Assembly (NCBI GenBank): GCA_900470155.1
Contig: UBZT01000002.1
Location: 124,001 to 188,000, forward strand
Origin: Hyphomicrobiales bacterium
GTDB lineage: Bacteria; Pseudomonadota; Alphaproteobacteria; Rhizobiales; Rhizobiaceae
DNA: 64,000 nucleotides
Reading direction: 5' to 3'
Position numbers and translations under genes: made by a program. Below, piece by piece: positions 26,141-35,775 of the stretch (its first letter is position 1; every line of letters starts with the position of its first letter). The notes under the pieces are model-generated. The model saw nothing but the letters and a program-made list of their open reading frames with translations. It searched no databases and was not told where the DNA came from.

Positions 26141-27381
26141 GCTCGCTCTCCTGCCGATTTCGGGGTCGCCGGCTCGACGGGCAACTGTACACGCACGATT
26201 GTGCCCTTGCCCTCGCGGCACGGGCCGATGGTGAATTTTGCCGAGATCAGCCGCGCCCGCGTCATCATGTTGTCGATGCCTCCACCGCTGCGGCGCCGTG
26301 GTTTCGTCATGCCATGTCCGTCGTCAGATATCTCAATCACAACGCCCAAGGCCTGATTGCGCAGCCGCACCGTGATTTGGCCAGCCTGTGCGTGGCGGGC
26401 AGCGTTATTGATCGCCTCCTGGGCAATGCGAAAAAGGGCGATGCGGAGCGTCTTGTCCAAGGTGTCGATCAGGCCATCGGTTTCGTCCACGAGCTCCCAG
26501 CGGGTCTCACCTCCCGTGTCGCGCAACGATCTGTCCAGATGGTTTTCGACGGCCTGGGCAAAGCCGAAGAGTTGCAGCACAGAAGGCTTCGCTTCCTCGA
26601 TGATCTCACGCAGGTCCTGCATGCAATGCTGCAGGCTGCGCGCAAGCGGTTCCAGCGCATCGCCGGGCACGTCCTGCTCGTTCGTTAACCGGTCGAGCCG
26701 GCGCGAAAGCCGCGTCAGATCGGCCAGCGTCTGGTCGTGCAGGTCCATGCCGATGCGCTGGCGCTCCCGCTCCAGCGCCTCTGTCAGGTTCAATGCGCCA
26801 AGGCGCAGACCTTCTTCGCGGGCGCGGGCTTCTGCTTCGACGATGGCAGATTGTTTGGCCTGATCGGCTGCGCGAAGGGCGAAGAAGTAGGGCGACAGTA
26901 GGTCGGCGACGGAGCGCGCATTGGCCACGTCCTCGGACGTGTAGAACGAAACCTGATGCGAGGAACATGACAGCGCGCCGATCACCTCACCCTCGACCTT
27001 CAAAGGTACATGGATACGGCTTCTCAGGTTGTGCTCGAAGATTGGCCGGGTGAACGCATCCTGGAAGTGGAAGCGCTGGTCAGCCTGAGCGTCGGGCGTG
27101 AGCATCTGGTCGACCTCGCCCCACAGCAACGAACGGATCGGGCTGTTGCAGACTGGTGCTGGCGCGTGCTCTCCCCACGCCGTATCGAGGCCCGTTTCAT
27201 AGGCAGTGTGGTATTTGCCGTTGACCATCGTGATACAGACATCCAGGTGGTCATGGGGAATGATGTGTGACACCTCCGCACCCACGGCCTTGATGGCCGA
27301 GCGGAAGTCGAGCTGCCCCGCCAGCAGGCGCGATATGCCCAGGTAATGATCGAGCAGCGCCAGGGGCGCTATCTTCAGCAT
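26137..27381 (-). CDS. Soluble GAF-domain histidine kinase (HisKA_3 type)
   Basis: 414 residues from the ATG at 27381, preceded by GGAGAGGAA. No membrane segment is present, so it senses an intracellular signal. A GAF-like sensor domain occupies about 20-170 (HDHLDVCITMVNGKY, VPLKVEGEVIGALSCSS). A dimerisation helix contains the phospho-acceptor His215 in MDLHDQTLADLTRL, and the NarX-type ATPase domain has QEAINNAARHAQ and a G-box DDGHGM with SGGGIDNM. It works with the overlapping response regulator gene. It is divergent from the sugar ABC operon at 27667, the likely target. Confidence 0.9.
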   Translation of the reverse strand: MLKIAPLALLDHYLGISRLLAGQLDFRSAIKAVGAEVSHIIPHDHLDVCITMVNGKYHTAYETGLDTAWGEHAPAPVCNSPIRSLLWGEVDQMLTPDAQADQRFHFQDAFTRPIFEHNLRSRIHVPLKVEGEVIGALSCSSHQVSFYTSEDVANARSVADLLSPYFFALRAADQAKQSAIVEAEARAREEGLRLGALNLTEALERERQRIGMDLHDQTLADLTRLSRRLDRLTNEQDVPGDALEPLARSLQHCMQDLREIIEEAKPSVLQLFGFAQAVENHLDRSLRDTGGETRWELVDETDGLIDTLDKTLRIALFRIAQEAINNAARHAQAGQITVRLRNQALGVVIEISDDGHGMTKPRRRSGGGIDNMMTRARLISAKFTIGPCREGKGTIVRVQLPVEPATPKSAGERA

Positions 27382-27666
27382 GTCGTTCCTCTCCTCCCAC
27401 GACCGCCCACTCCCGACAGGCGCCGTGCACATTGCTCCTAGGATAGAAGCCTTGCTGGCAGCGTCTTGCTGGATCCCGCATCATCTTGCGTAGTTCCCGC
27501 ACTCACCCTGCTGTCGCAAGCCTATACAAGCCGCGCATTCTATACCATCCTGCCCTTGTCGAGAGGAGGTGCTCGGCATGGGAGTTCAGTTTCGTCCGCT
27601 CTATCGCGGGACGATTGAAAAAGAGGAAACCGACCGCCTGAAGGTCGGACTAGAGGGAGAGAGACC

Positions 27667-28683
27667 ATGAAGAAATCCAGAATGCTTCTGGCGACGGCAG
27701 CACTTTGCCTTGCCATGACACCCCTGGCCGCGCAGGCGGATACCTCGGGCAAGAAAATCGCGTTATCCAACAACTATGCCGGCAACTCCTGGCGACAGGC
27801 CATGCTGACGAGTTGGGAAAAAGTGACCGGCGCCGCCGTCAAGGACGGCAAGGTCGCCGCCGCCGATGCCTTCACCACGGCCGAAAACCAGGCGACCGAG
27901 CAGGCTGCACAGATCCAGAACATGATCCTGCAGGGCTATGATGCCATCGTCGTCAACGCAGCATCGCCGACAGCGCTCAATGGCGCCATCAAGGAAGCCT
28001 GCGACGCAGGCATCACCGTCGTCTCTTTCGACGGCATCGTCACCGAGCCCTGCGCCTGGCGCATCGCCGTCGATTTCAAGGAAATGGGCCGCAGCCAGGT
28101 CGAATATCTGGCGGGCAAGCTGAAGGACGGCGGCAACCTGCTCGAGATCCGCGGTCTGGCCGGCGTCTTTGTCGACGACGAGATTTCGGCCGGCATCCAT
28201 GAAGGTGTGAAGCAGTTCCCGCAGTTCAAGATTGCCGGCTCGGTGCATGGCGACTGGGCGCAGGACGTGGCGCAGAAGGCCGTCGCCGGCATTCTGCCAA
28301 GCCTGCCGGACATCGTCGGCGTGGTCACTCAGGGCGGTGACGGCTACGGTGCGGCCCAGGCCATCGCCGCGGCCAATCGCAAGATGCCGATCATCGTGAT
28401 GGGCAATCGTGAAGACGAACTGAAGTGGTGGAAGGAACAGAAGGACGCCAACAGCTATGAGACCATGTCGGTCTCCATCGCGCCCGGCGTCTCGACGCTC
28501 GCCTTCTGGGTTGCCCAGCAGATCCTGGACGGCAAGGAAGTGAAGAAAGACCTCGTCGTGCCATTCCTGCGCATCGATCAGGACAATCTCGAAGCCAATC
28601 TGGCCAATACCCAGGCCGGCGGCGTCGCCAATGTCGAATACGCCCTGGAAGATGCCCAGAAGGTCATCGAGGGCGCGAAGTAA
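27667..28683 (+). CDS. Sugar ABC transporter periplasmic binding protein (RbsB-like)
   Basis: 338 residues with a Sec signal peptide (MKKSRMLLATAALCLAMTPLAAQA). The type I periplasmic sugar-binding fold is recognisable by KKIALSNNYAGNSWR, QIQNMILQGYDAIVVNAASPTALNGAI, VVSFDG and TQGGDGYGAAQAI. It belongs to the pentose/galactose-type solute-binding family, and the ligand cannot be read from sequence. GAGGGAGAGAGACC precedes the ATG. It is the first gene of an operon with an ATPase, two permeases and a lactonase, which suggests an aldose or sugar-acid substrate. Confidence 0.9.
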   Translation: MKKSRMLLATAALCLAMTPLAAQADTSGKKIALSNNYAGNSWRQAMLTSWEKVTGAAVKDGKVAAADAFTTAENQATEQAAQIQNMILQGYDAIVVNAASPTALNGAIKEACDAGITVVSFDGIVTEPCAWRIAVDFKEMGRSQVEYLAGKLKDGGNLLEIRGLAGVFVDDEISAGIHEGVKQFPQFKIAGSVHGDWAQDVAQKAVAGILPSLPDIVGVVTQGGDGYGAAQAIAAANRKMPIIVMGNREDELKWWKEQKDANSYETMSVSIAPGVSTLAFWVAQQILDGKEVKKDLVVPFLRIDQDNLEANLANTQAGGVANVEYALEDAQKVIEGAK

Positions 28684-28706
28684 GCCCTATCCGAACCCTC
28701 CCTGTT

Positions 28707-28729
28707 CCGTCCGGCGCCGCGCCGGGCGG
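28707..28729 (+). terminator. Intra-operon hairpin after the binding-protein gene
   Basis: Stem CCGTCCGGC / GCCGGGCGG with one T-G wobble and a 5-base loop, 24 bases past the stop. In ABC operons such structures protect the binding-protein mRNA or lower downstream expression. Confidence 0.5.
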
Positions 28730-28800
28730 GGCAGGCGGTCAGGCCGTCGCGAGCCTTTCGCCGACAGTCGCCATCTTCACATTGCAGTGGGATTGAATAC

Positions 28801-30267
28801 ATGACAGAGGCCCGTTTTTCGCAAACGGTGGTCAGCGTCTCCGACGCCAAGGTCGTTTTCGGCGCAGTCAAGGCATTGGACGGCGTAACGCTTGCCATTC
28901 GCTCAGGCGAATGTGTGGGACTAGTCGGCCACAACGGAGCGGGCAAATCGACGATCGTCAACGTCATCAATGGCGGGCTGTCGCCGCATGAAGGCACGGT
29001 TACCTATGCCGAAGATCCAGCACGCGGCCACGGCATCAGCGCCGCCCGCCAGAGCGGCATCCGGTGTGTCTTCCAGGAGCTTTCGCTCTGCCCCAACCTC
29101 ACCGTGGTCGAAAACACCCGTGTCATGCACAAGCCGCTTTCCGGCTGGGGCTGGCGCCGGCGCGGGAGTGACATCATCGCGCGCAAACTGGACGAGATCT
29201 TCCCCGGCCACGGCATCGACAGCGGTGAGCATGTCGGCAATCTCTCGATCGCCGAACGCCAGATGGTGGAAATCGCCATCACCTTCTGCGAGATCGGTCA
29301 TCCGGTGCGGCTGGTCATTCTCGATGAGCCAACATCATCGCTGGACTCGCGACTGGCCAGTCAACTGCTTGCCTATGTCCGCCGCTTCGTCGCGGCCGGC
29401 GGCTCGGTCATCTTCATTTCCCATATCCTTTCCGAAATACTCGGTATTGCCGACCGCATCATCGTAATGAAGGACGGCCGGGTCGTCACTGAGCGCGCCG
29501 CCTCGACCTTCTCCGAACACAGCCTGATCGAGGCGATGGGCAGCGTGGTCAAAGAACACCGTGCCGCGCGGGTCTTGGCGGACAGGGGAAGTAGCCCGCC
29601 TACCCTCTCTGCATCACCTGTGCACGGGCGCGGGCTAGCCTTTGAGGCCTTTCCGGGCGAGATCGTGGGGTTTGCCGGTCTCGGCGGCCACGGCCAGACC
29701 GACATGCTGGTCAAGCTCTACCTGTCCCTCAGCGGTGACTGGTTCGGCAGGCGCGATCCGGCCGCAATGTTCGTTGCCGGCGACCGTGCGATCAACGGCA
29801 CCTTCCCCTTGTGGAGCATCCTGAAGAACATGAGCGTCGCGTTGCTGCCCGACCTTTCGCACCGTGGCCTGCTGGATGAAGACGCCGAACAGGCACTCGG
29901 CCGGTCCTGGCGAGAGCGGATCGAAATCCGCACGCCCGACATGGACAATAACATCCTGTCGCTGTCTGGCGGAAATCAGCAGAAGGTGTTGTTTGCCCGT
30001 GCTCTGGCGAGCCGCGCCCCGGTCGTTCTGATGGACGACCCCATGCGAGGCGTCGACATCGGCACCAAGCAGGAGGTCTACGGCATCCTCAGGACCGAAG
30101 CCGATCAGGGGCGTACCTTCATCTGGTATTCGACCGAAATGGACGAGGTCTGCCTATGCGACCGGGTCTATGTCTTCAACAATGGTGCGATCGTTGCCGA
30201 GCTCGCCGGCAAGGCGGTCACGGAAGAGAACATTCTGGCCGCCTCTTTCACCGAGGTTGCAGCGTGA
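28801..30267 (+). CDS. Sugar ABC transporter ATPase, two-domain RbsA/MglA type
   Basis: 488 residues with tandem ABC domains. Domain 1 (about 10-245) has Walker A GHNGAGKST, signature LSIAERQ and Walker B LVILDEPTSSLD. Domain 2 (about 270-480) keeps signature LSGGNQQKV and a Walker B region VVLMDDPMRGVD. Its Walker A position reads GLGGHGQTD, lacking the lysine, as is usual for the C-terminal half of this family. It energises import of the sugar bound by the upstream protein. The stop overlaps the first permease start (GTGA). Confidence 0.92.
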   Translation: MTEARFSQTVVSVSDAKVVFGAVKALDGVTLAIRSGECVGLVGHNGAGKSTIVNVINGGLSPHEGTVTYAEDPARGHGISAARQSGIRCVFQELSLCPNLTVVENTRVMHKPLSGWGWRRRGSDIIARKLDEIFPGHGIDSGEHVGNLSIAERQMVEIAITFCEIGHPVRLVILDEPTSSLDSRLASQLLAYVRRFVAAGGSVIFISHILSEILGIADRIIVMKDGRVVTERAASTFSEHSLIEAMGSVVKEHRAARVLADRGSSPPTLSASPVHGRGLAFEAFPGEIVGFAGLGGHGQTDMLVKLYLSLSGDWFGRRDPAAMFVAGDRAINGTFPLWSILKNMSVALLPDLSHRGLLDEDAEQALGRSWRERIEIRTPDMDNNILSLSGGNQQKVLFARALASRAPVVLMDDPMRGVDIGTKQEVYGILRTEADQGRTFIWYSTEMDEVCLCDRVYVFNNGAIVAELAGKAVTEENILAASFTEVAA

Positions 30268-31211
30268 AGAAAATCTTCTCACCCGATACGATCCGGCTCA
30301 TCGTTCCTGCACTGTCGCTGACGGTGCTGCTGATCGCCGTCTTCTATCTTCAACCGCGTGCCATGAGCTACACCGGCCTCAACCTGCTCTTTAACCTCGC
30401 GGTTCCGATCGCGCTGGCCACGATCGCGCAAATGCTGATCATGACAGTCAACGACCTCGATCTTTCGATGGGCACCTTTGTCAGCTTTGTCGCCTGTGTC
30501 ACCGCCACCTTTCTGCAGGCAACGCCGTTTCTCGGCATCGTCATCCTGCTCGCGGCCATCGCCACCTATGCCGCCATCGGCGTACTGATCCATATGCGCG
30601 ACCTGCCCTCGATCGTCGTCACGCTCGGCATGAGTTTTGTCTGGGGTGGGCTAGCGGTGCTGATCCTGCCGGCACCGGGCGGCCAGGCGCCGGACTGGAT
30701 ACGCGCCATCATGACGTCCAAGCCTCCGATCTTGCCGATGGCGATCGTCGCCAGCATCTTGATCGCCGTGTTTTCACATTTGCTGATCATGCGCTCGTCA
30801 TTCGGCGTGGTGCTGCGCGGCGTCGGCGGCAATGCCCGCTCTGTCGAGCGCGCAGGCTGGTCGATCATCCGGGCGCGGGCGGCAGTCTATGCGCTTGCCG
30901 CCTTCTTCGCGATCCTGGCCGGCATTGCACTGGTCGGGCTGACAACCGCAGCCGATGCCAATATCGCGTTGCGCTACACCTTGCTGTCGATTGCCGGCGT
31001 CATCCTTGGCGGCGGCGAGTTCGTCGGCGGCCGTGTTTCGCCGATCGGCGCCGTGATCGGCGCGCTGACGCTGACGCTTGCCGGCTCCTTCCTCTCCTTC
31101 CTTCGGATTTCGCCGGACTGGCAAATCGGCGCTCAAGGCGCGATCCTGATCATCGTGCTGGCGCTCAGGCTGCTGCTCAACCGCTTTGAAGCAAGGAGGG
31201 CGCGCCGATGA
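30264..31211 (+). CDS. Sugar ABC transporter permease 1 (RbsC family)
   Basis: 315 residues from a GTG at 30264 in a 4-base overlap with the ATPase. It is highly hydrophobic, with eight to ten predicted membrane helices and the RbsC-type features NDLDLSMGTFVSFVACV, IVVTLGMSFVWGGLAVL and SIAGVILGGGEFVGGRVSPIG. It pairs with the second permease to form a heterodimeric channel. Its stop overlaps the next start by 4 bases. Confidence 0.9.
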   Translation: MKKIFSPDTIRLIVPALSLTVLLIAVFYLQPRAMSYTGLNLLFNLAVPIALATIAQMLIMTVNDLDLSMGTFVSFVACVTATFLQATPFLGIVILLAAIATYAAIGVLIHMRDLPSIVVTLGMSFVWGGLAVLILPAPGGQAPDWIRAIMTSKPPILPMAIVASILIAVFSHLLIMRSSFGVVLRGVGGNARSVERAGWSIIRARAAVYALAAFFAILAGIALVGLTTAADANIALRYTLLSIAGVILGGGEFVGGRVSPIGAVIGALTLTLAGSFLSFLRISPDWQIGAQGAILIIVLALRLLLNRFEARRARR

Positions 31212-32149
31212 CCGCCTTGATGCGCAAGCCCTGGATCTGGTCCTTCATTGCCACGGCCCTGGTGTTCCTGACGACCATCCTCGTCACCGGCGGCGCGAGC
31301 ATGGCGGGCCTTGCCCAGGCGACGCTGACATTTGCCGCCTTCTCCGTCATTGTCGGCATCGGCCAGATGCTGGTGATCACGCTCGGTCCCGGCAATATCG
31401 ATCTTTCCGTGCCTGCCACTATGACGCTGGCCGGCACGGTGGCGCTCAAGCTGATGAATGTCGAAGACAGCATGGTGGTGCCGGGCCTGCTTGTCGCCAC
31501 CGGCATCGGTGTCTTGATTGGAACGGGCAACTATGCCCTGATCAAGCTGCTGCGCATTCCGCCGATCATCGCGACCTTGTCGATGAGCTTCGTTGTGCAA
31601 TCCACCGCCATCTGGACCAATCGCGGGCTGCGCATCAAGCCGCCGCCGGTGCTGGCGGATTTTACCACATCGACTACGGCCGGCATCCCCAATGTCGCAA
31701 TCATCGCAATCATCCTCTCCGCCATCGTCTGGGTGCTCCTGCAAAAAACCGTCTATGGGCGCTGGATCGCCGCCATCGGCCAGAGCATTCGCGCTGCCCG
31801 CATGGCCGGCATTCCCATCGACGGCATCCGGTTGATCACCTATGTGCTTTGCGCGGTGCTTGCCTCCATCTGCGGCTATCTGCTGGCGAGCTTCTCAGGC
31901 GGCGCGGCACTCAACATGGGATCGGAATACCTGTTGATGTCGATCGCCGTCGTGGTTATTGGCGGCACGGCGGTTGCCGGCGGCGATTCCAACGTCCCGG
32001 GTATCTGGGGCGCCTCGCTCTTCATGTTCCTGGTGGTCTCCATGCTCAATACCTATGGGTTTGGCGCGGGTGTCCGCCTCATTCTCACAGGTCTCATCAT
32101 CATCGCCGTCATCATGCTCGCCGGCGGGCGAACGGTCGGAAAACGCTAG
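31208..32149 (+). CDS. Sugar ABC transporter permease 2 (RbsC family)
   Basis: 313 residues, starting in an ATGA overlap with permease 1. About nine membrane helices with the family motifs TLGPGNIDLSVPATMTLAG, IIATLSMSFVVQ and IAVVVIGGTAVAGGDSNVPG. Having two different permease genes rather than one used twice is common in this transporter class in rhizobia. It is followed 13 bases later by the lactonase gene. Confidence 0.9.
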   Translation: MTALMRKPWIWSFIATALVFLTTILVTGGASMAGLAQATLTFAAFSVIVGIGQMLVITLGPGNIDLSVPATMTLAGTVALKLMNVEDSMVVPGLLVATGIGVLIGTGNYALIKLLRIPPIIATLSMSFVVQSTAIWTNRGLRIKPPPVLADFTTSTTAGIPNVAIIAIILSAIVWVLLQKTVYGRWIAAIGQSIRAARMAGIPIDGIRLITYVLCAVLASICGYLLASFSGGAALNMGSEYLLMSIAVVVIGGTAVAGGDSNVPGIWGASLFMFLVVSMLNTYGFGAGVRLILTGLIIIAVIMLAGGRTVGKR

Positions 32150-32162
32150 GCAGGACAGTATC

Positions 32163-33077
32163 ATGTCGCAAAACCCCAACTATGAGATTTTCGACCCGCG
32201 TTTCCGCTCGCTGGTCATCAGCAGCGCCGATCTGGAGGAACTTCATTCCGATTGCCGTTGGGCCGAAGGCCCCGTCTGGTTCGACGATGGCGGATATCTG
32301 CTGTTCAGCGATATCCCAAACCAGCGGATGCTGCGTTATGTCGAGGGTGGCGGCATCTCGGTGTTTCGCACACCGTCAAATTTTACCAATGGCAATACCC
32401 GCGACCGGCAGGGCCGGCTTGTCTCCTGCGAACATGGTCTTCGCCGGGTCACTCGCACCGAGGTCGACGGCACGATCACGGTGCTGGCGGACAGCTTCAA
32501 TGGCCGGCGTTTGAACTCGCCGAACGATGTCGTGGTGCGCTCGGACGGTTCCGTCTGGTTCACGGATCCGACCTACGGCATCCTGTCCGACTACGAAGGA
32601 TACAAGGCAGACCCCGAACAGAAGACCCGCAACGTCTACCGACTGGAACCGGATACCGGCCTGATCGAGATCATGGTGGACGATTTCCTGCAGCCAAACG
32701 GGCTCGCCTTTTCACCCGATGAAAGCCTCCTTTATGTCGCCGATTCCGGCGCGAGCCATGTCGAGGGCGCGCCACGCCATATCCGCGTCTTCGACGTTGT
32801 CGATGGTCGCAAGCTCGCCAATGGCCGCGTCTTCGCCGAGATCGACAATGGCATACCCGATGGCATCCGCCTCGATATGGCCGGCAATCTCTGGTCCAGT
32901 GCCGCAGACGGAGTCCACTGCTTTGCGTCTGATAGCACTCTGCTCGGCAAGATCCTCGTGCCGCAGACCGTTGCCAATCTCACCTTCGGCGGCCCACGTC
33001 GCAACCGGCTATTCATCACCGCGACGAAATCGCTGTATTCGATCTATGTCACGGCGACAGGCGCTCAAACGCCGTAG
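32163..33077 (+). CDS. SMP-30/gluconolactonase-family sugar lactonase
   Basis: 304 residues from the ATG at 32163. A six-bladed beta-propeller lactonase: metal ligands are expected in AEGPVWF (Glu), SPNDVVV (Asn), PNGLAF (Asn) and IPDGIRLD (Asp), all present. Enzymes of this family open aldonolactones made by sugar dehydrogenases to the free sugar acid. Being the last gene of the importer operon links uptake to lactone hydrolysis, and the minus-strand aldonate catabolic genes begin nearby. Confidence 0.9.
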   Translation: MSQNPNYEIFDPRFRSLVISSADLEELHSDCRWAEGPVWFDDGGYLLFSDIPNQRMLRYVEGGGISVFRTPSNFTNGNTRDRQGRLVSCEHGLRRVTRTEVDGTITVLADSFNGRRLNSPNDVVVRSDGSVWFTDPTYGILSDYEGYKADPEQKTRNVYRLEPDTGLIEIMVDDFLQPNGLAFSPDESLLYVADSGASHVEGAPRHIRVFDVVDGRKLANGRVFAEIDNGIPDGIRLDMAGNLWSSAADGVHCFASDSTLLGKILVPQTVANLTFGGPRRNRLFITATKSLYSIYVTATGAQTP

Positions 33078-33131
33078 GTTCACCGTCAGGTTTGGTGAGC
33101 AGACCGGTCGACTGTCGCGACAACGCAACGG

Positions 33132-33401
33132 TCAGTCCGTGCCCTCGGCCTCATGTCTTTCATCTTGGTTCTGAAAATCTCGGATCTGGCCGTCCTGCAA
33201 CTGCGCAGACCGCCTTGCCACCGAGTCCTGACGCAGGAGGTCTAGAAATCTCCAGCGCATCTCCGGCATCGTGATCGAACCGTCAATCCACAGTTCGAGC
33301 AGATCGCGAAACTGCGGATGTGTATCGATAGGCCGACCGCGGTCCCTGCAGCGAGCGATGATGCGTTCCGCTATTTCCCGGCGCGAGTCCATGAGCGACA
33401 T
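33132..33401 (-). CDS. Small hypothetical protein, 89 residues
   Basis: Begins MSLMDSRREIAERIIARC; TAAGGA stands just before the first ATG (33401), so the second ATG (33392) may be the true start with better spacing. The sequence is amphipathic and mostly helical (DTHPQFRDLLELWIDG, MRWRFLDLLRQ), with a charged C-terminus. It resembles short uncharacterised rhizobial proteins in style (inference from memory, not a search). No function is assigned. It is convergent with the lactonase gene. Confidence 0.5.
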   Translation of the reverse strand: MSLMDSRREIAERIIARCRDRGRPIDTHPQFRDLLELWIDGSITMPEMRWRFLDLLRQDSVARRSAQLQDGQIRDFQNQDERHEAEGTD

Positions 33402-33785
33402 ACTTCCTTATATTCGAATGGAGGCGGGTAGATATCAATGGTCGTCAGCCAGCGCCACCAACGAAAGAGATGTTTGATCGATTACCACAGTTTGTTTCAC
33501 GCGCCTGTCAGCGGGCCTGTCCCATATCGTCGGACAGGTCGTCCGCTTCTCTCACCGGCGATCTCGCGTTCACAACAGGCGCCGGCTGGGTTGGTAGCAC
33601 ACGGCAACTGAGCACACATTTGTGTCATTTCATCCAGCGACGTTCAATGTCTCCAAACGGTCAAATTCGGCTCGTCACTCCGAGCGAGCTTCGGGCCGGA
33701 TGTACAATACGCACTTGTGTTGCTTGAGCAACGACCATGCGGGTTGATCGAGGCCAAGCCACATTCCGCAGCCCCAAGGCCACGT
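33402..33785. other. Intergenic, nothing recognised
   Basis: 384 bases between the start of the 89-residue gene and the end of the zinc dehydrogenase. It probably holds the promoter of the small gene. No convincing frame or repeat is visible. Confidence 0.5.
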
Positions 33786-34817
33786 TCAGAAGGACAGCTG
33801 CACTTTCATCGACCGTGTCCTATCTCCGGCTGTTTCGAAGGCCGTGACGGCGTCTGCAAGCGGGAACACGCCGGTCAGCAACGGCTTCAGGTCCACCCTG
33901 CGTTGATTGATCAGATCGACGGCCAGCGCAAATTCCTCATGGAAACGGAAGGTGCCCTTCATCTCGATCTCTTTTGCCACAACCATGTTTTGCGGGATGG
34001 CGACGTCACCGCCGAGCCCGAGCTGAACAAGGACCGAACGCGGCTTGAGCACGTCCAGACCGGAGCGCACTGCCCGCTCGTTTCCGGACGCCTCGAACTG
34101 GACGTCGAAATAGCCCTTGTTCGCCGCATAGGCCTGGAGTTGCTCTGGATTGGCGGCAACGTTGATGACGCGATCGGCACCGACCTCAAGCGCTTTTTCG
34201 AGAACCGCGTCCATCATGTCGGTCGCCACGATCTCGCGGGCGCCATGGGCGCGGGCAGCGATGATGGCCAGTGCGCCGATCGGGCCGCAGCCGGTGACCA
34301 ACACCCGTTTGCCGATCAGCGAACCGGCACGAGCCACCGCATGCAGCGTCACCGCGAAGGGCTCGGCCATGGCGGCCTCGTGGATCGAGACACCTTCTGC
34401 CACCGTATGACACTGCCACTGCTCGGCCACGAGCCGCTGGCGGAAGGCGCCCTGGATATGCGGCATTGGCATGGCACTGCCGTAGAAGCGCATATTCAGG
34501 CAATGGTTCTGATGGCCGGCAAGACAATAGTCGCAGGCGCTGCAGGGACGACTCGGTGAAACCGCAACTCGGTCGCCGACCGCAAGTGTCGAGACACCCG
34601 CGCCCAGAGCCCTCACCGTTCCGGCCACTTCATGACCGAGGATCATCGGCTCGCGCAGCCGCACGGCGCCGAAGCCACCGTGATTGTAGTAGTGTAAATC
34701 GGAGCCGCAAATTCCGCCCGCCTCGATTGCCACCTCGACCTGGCCGGGCACGAGTGCTTCGACGTCCCTCTCTTCGATCCTCAGATCCCTGGCGGCGTGA
34801 ATGACAACGGCTTTCAT
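33786..34817 (-). CDS. Zinc-dependent medium-chain dehydrogenase, L-idonate 5-dehydrogenase type
   Basis: 343 residues. The ATG at 34817 is preferred over one at 34823 because GAGGT is 7 bases upstream. Catalytic zinc ligands are Cys37 (GGICGSDLHYY) and His62-Glu63 (GHEVAG); the structural zinc has four cysteines, 92, 95, 98 and 106 (RPCSACDYCLAGHQNHC). A Rossmann NAD(P) motif follows (VTGCGPIGALAI). The layout is that of L-idonate/sorbitol dehydrogenases, and the neighbouring gluconate 5-dehydrogenase and gluconokinase support oxidation of idonate or a similar aldonate to 5-ketogluconate. It lies 10 bases after the hydroxyacid dehydrogenase gene. Confidence 0.85.
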   Translation of the reverse strand: MKAVVIHAARDLRIEERDVEALVPGQVEVAIEAGGICGSDLHYYNHGGFGAVRLREPMILGHEVAGTVRALGAGVSTLAVGDRVAVSPSRPCSACDYCLAGHQNHCLNMRFYGSAMPMPHIQGAFRQRLVAEQWQCHTVAEGVSIHEAAMAEPFAVTLHAVARAGSLIGKRVLVTGCGPIGALAIIAARAHGAREIVATDMMDAVLEKALEVGADRVINVAANPEQLQAYAANKGYFDVQFEASGNERAVRSGLDVLKPRSVLVQLGLGGDVAIPQNMVVAKEIEMKGTFRFHEEFALAVDLINQRRVDLKPLLTGVFPLADAVTAFETAGDRTRSMKVQLSF

Positions 34818-34827
34818 GGACATGACC

Positions 34828-35775
34828 TCAAACGACTGCAGTGAGAAGGGAAGCGCCGGCAAAATGTGCGGCAAGATTGTCGCGAACGAGTTTGCCCATC
34901 GCCTTGCGTGTTTCAATCGTGCCCGACGCGTGATGCGGCTGCAGCAGCACGTTGTCGAGTGCGAGAAACCGCGGATTGAGCTTTGGCTCGCCTTCGAACA
35001 CGTCAAGTGCCGCCGATCCCAGCAAGCCGGTCTCCAACGCTGCGAGCAAGGCCTCCTCGTCAATATTGGACGCGCGCGAGATGTTGATCAGCATGCCGTC
35101 TGGACCAAGCGCTGCGATCACGTCGCTCGAGACGATATGGCGGGTGACGTCAGATGCCGCCAGCGTGACGAACAGGAAATCGGCATGGTCTGCCAGCGCG
35201 ACGGGATCGGCGATGAAAGTCATGCCGTCCGCGTAAGGTTTGGCGGACACATCACTATAGGCGATGTCCATATCGAAGCCCTTGAGCCGCTTGGCCACTT
35301 CGAAGCCGATACGTCCTAGACCGAGCACGCCGGCCTTGCGCCCCCAGATCCGGCGCTTCAGCGGATAGAGCCCCTTGGCCGCCCAGCTTCCGTCCTGCAC
35401 CCAGCGCTCGGCGCCGATCATACCGCGCGACTGGCACAGCATCATGGCCACGCCGAGATCGGCCACGTCATTGGTCAGCACATCGGGCGTATTGGTGACA
35501 CGGATGCCACGCGCGCGGCAGGCCGCAAGATCGACGGCATCATAGCCGACTCCATAGACCGAGACGATCTCCAGCTTCGGCAGCTTGCCGATCAGATCCG
35601 CCGAAGCACCGAGTTCACCGCGGGTGGCAATCGCCCTGACAGTGGCTCCGTTGCGGTCGAGGAAAGCTTCGCGATCGGCTGCCTCATAGAGCTTGTGCAC
35701 CACATAACGCTCTTCGAGATCGACCAGATCCCAATCCGGATAGGGGCCTGTCATCAGAATTTCTGGCTTGCTCAT
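34828..35775 (-). CDS. D-isomer-specific 2-hydroxyacid dehydrogenase
   Basis: 315 residues from the ATG at 35775, which has GTGGAGG a few bases upstream. It contains the NAD(P) motif GLGRIGFEVAKRL (about 152-164) and the catalytic Arg (INISRASNIDE), Glu (DVFEGEP) and His (PHHASGT) of the family. Likely a 2-ketogluconate/glyoxylate-type reductase working on keto-sugar acids. The reading frame continues without a stop upstream into the gluconokinase coding region, so this protein may be made alone from its own start, as the C-terminal half of a fusion, or both. Confidence 0.88.
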   Translation of the reverse strand: MSKPEILMTGPYPDWDLVDLEERYVVHKLYEAADREAFLDRNGATVRAIATRGELGASADLIGKLPKLEIVSVYGVGYDAVDLAACRARGIRVTNTPDVLTNDVADLGVAMMLCQSRGMIGAERWVQDGSWAAKGLYPLKRRIWGRKAGVLGLGRIGFEVAKRLKGFDMDIAYSDVSAKPYADGMTFIADPVALADHADFLFVTLAASDVTRHIVSSDVIAALGPDGMLINISRASNIDEEALLAALETGLLGSAALDVFEGEPKLNPRFLALDNVLLQPHHASGTIETRKAMGKLVRDNLAAHFAGASLLTAVV

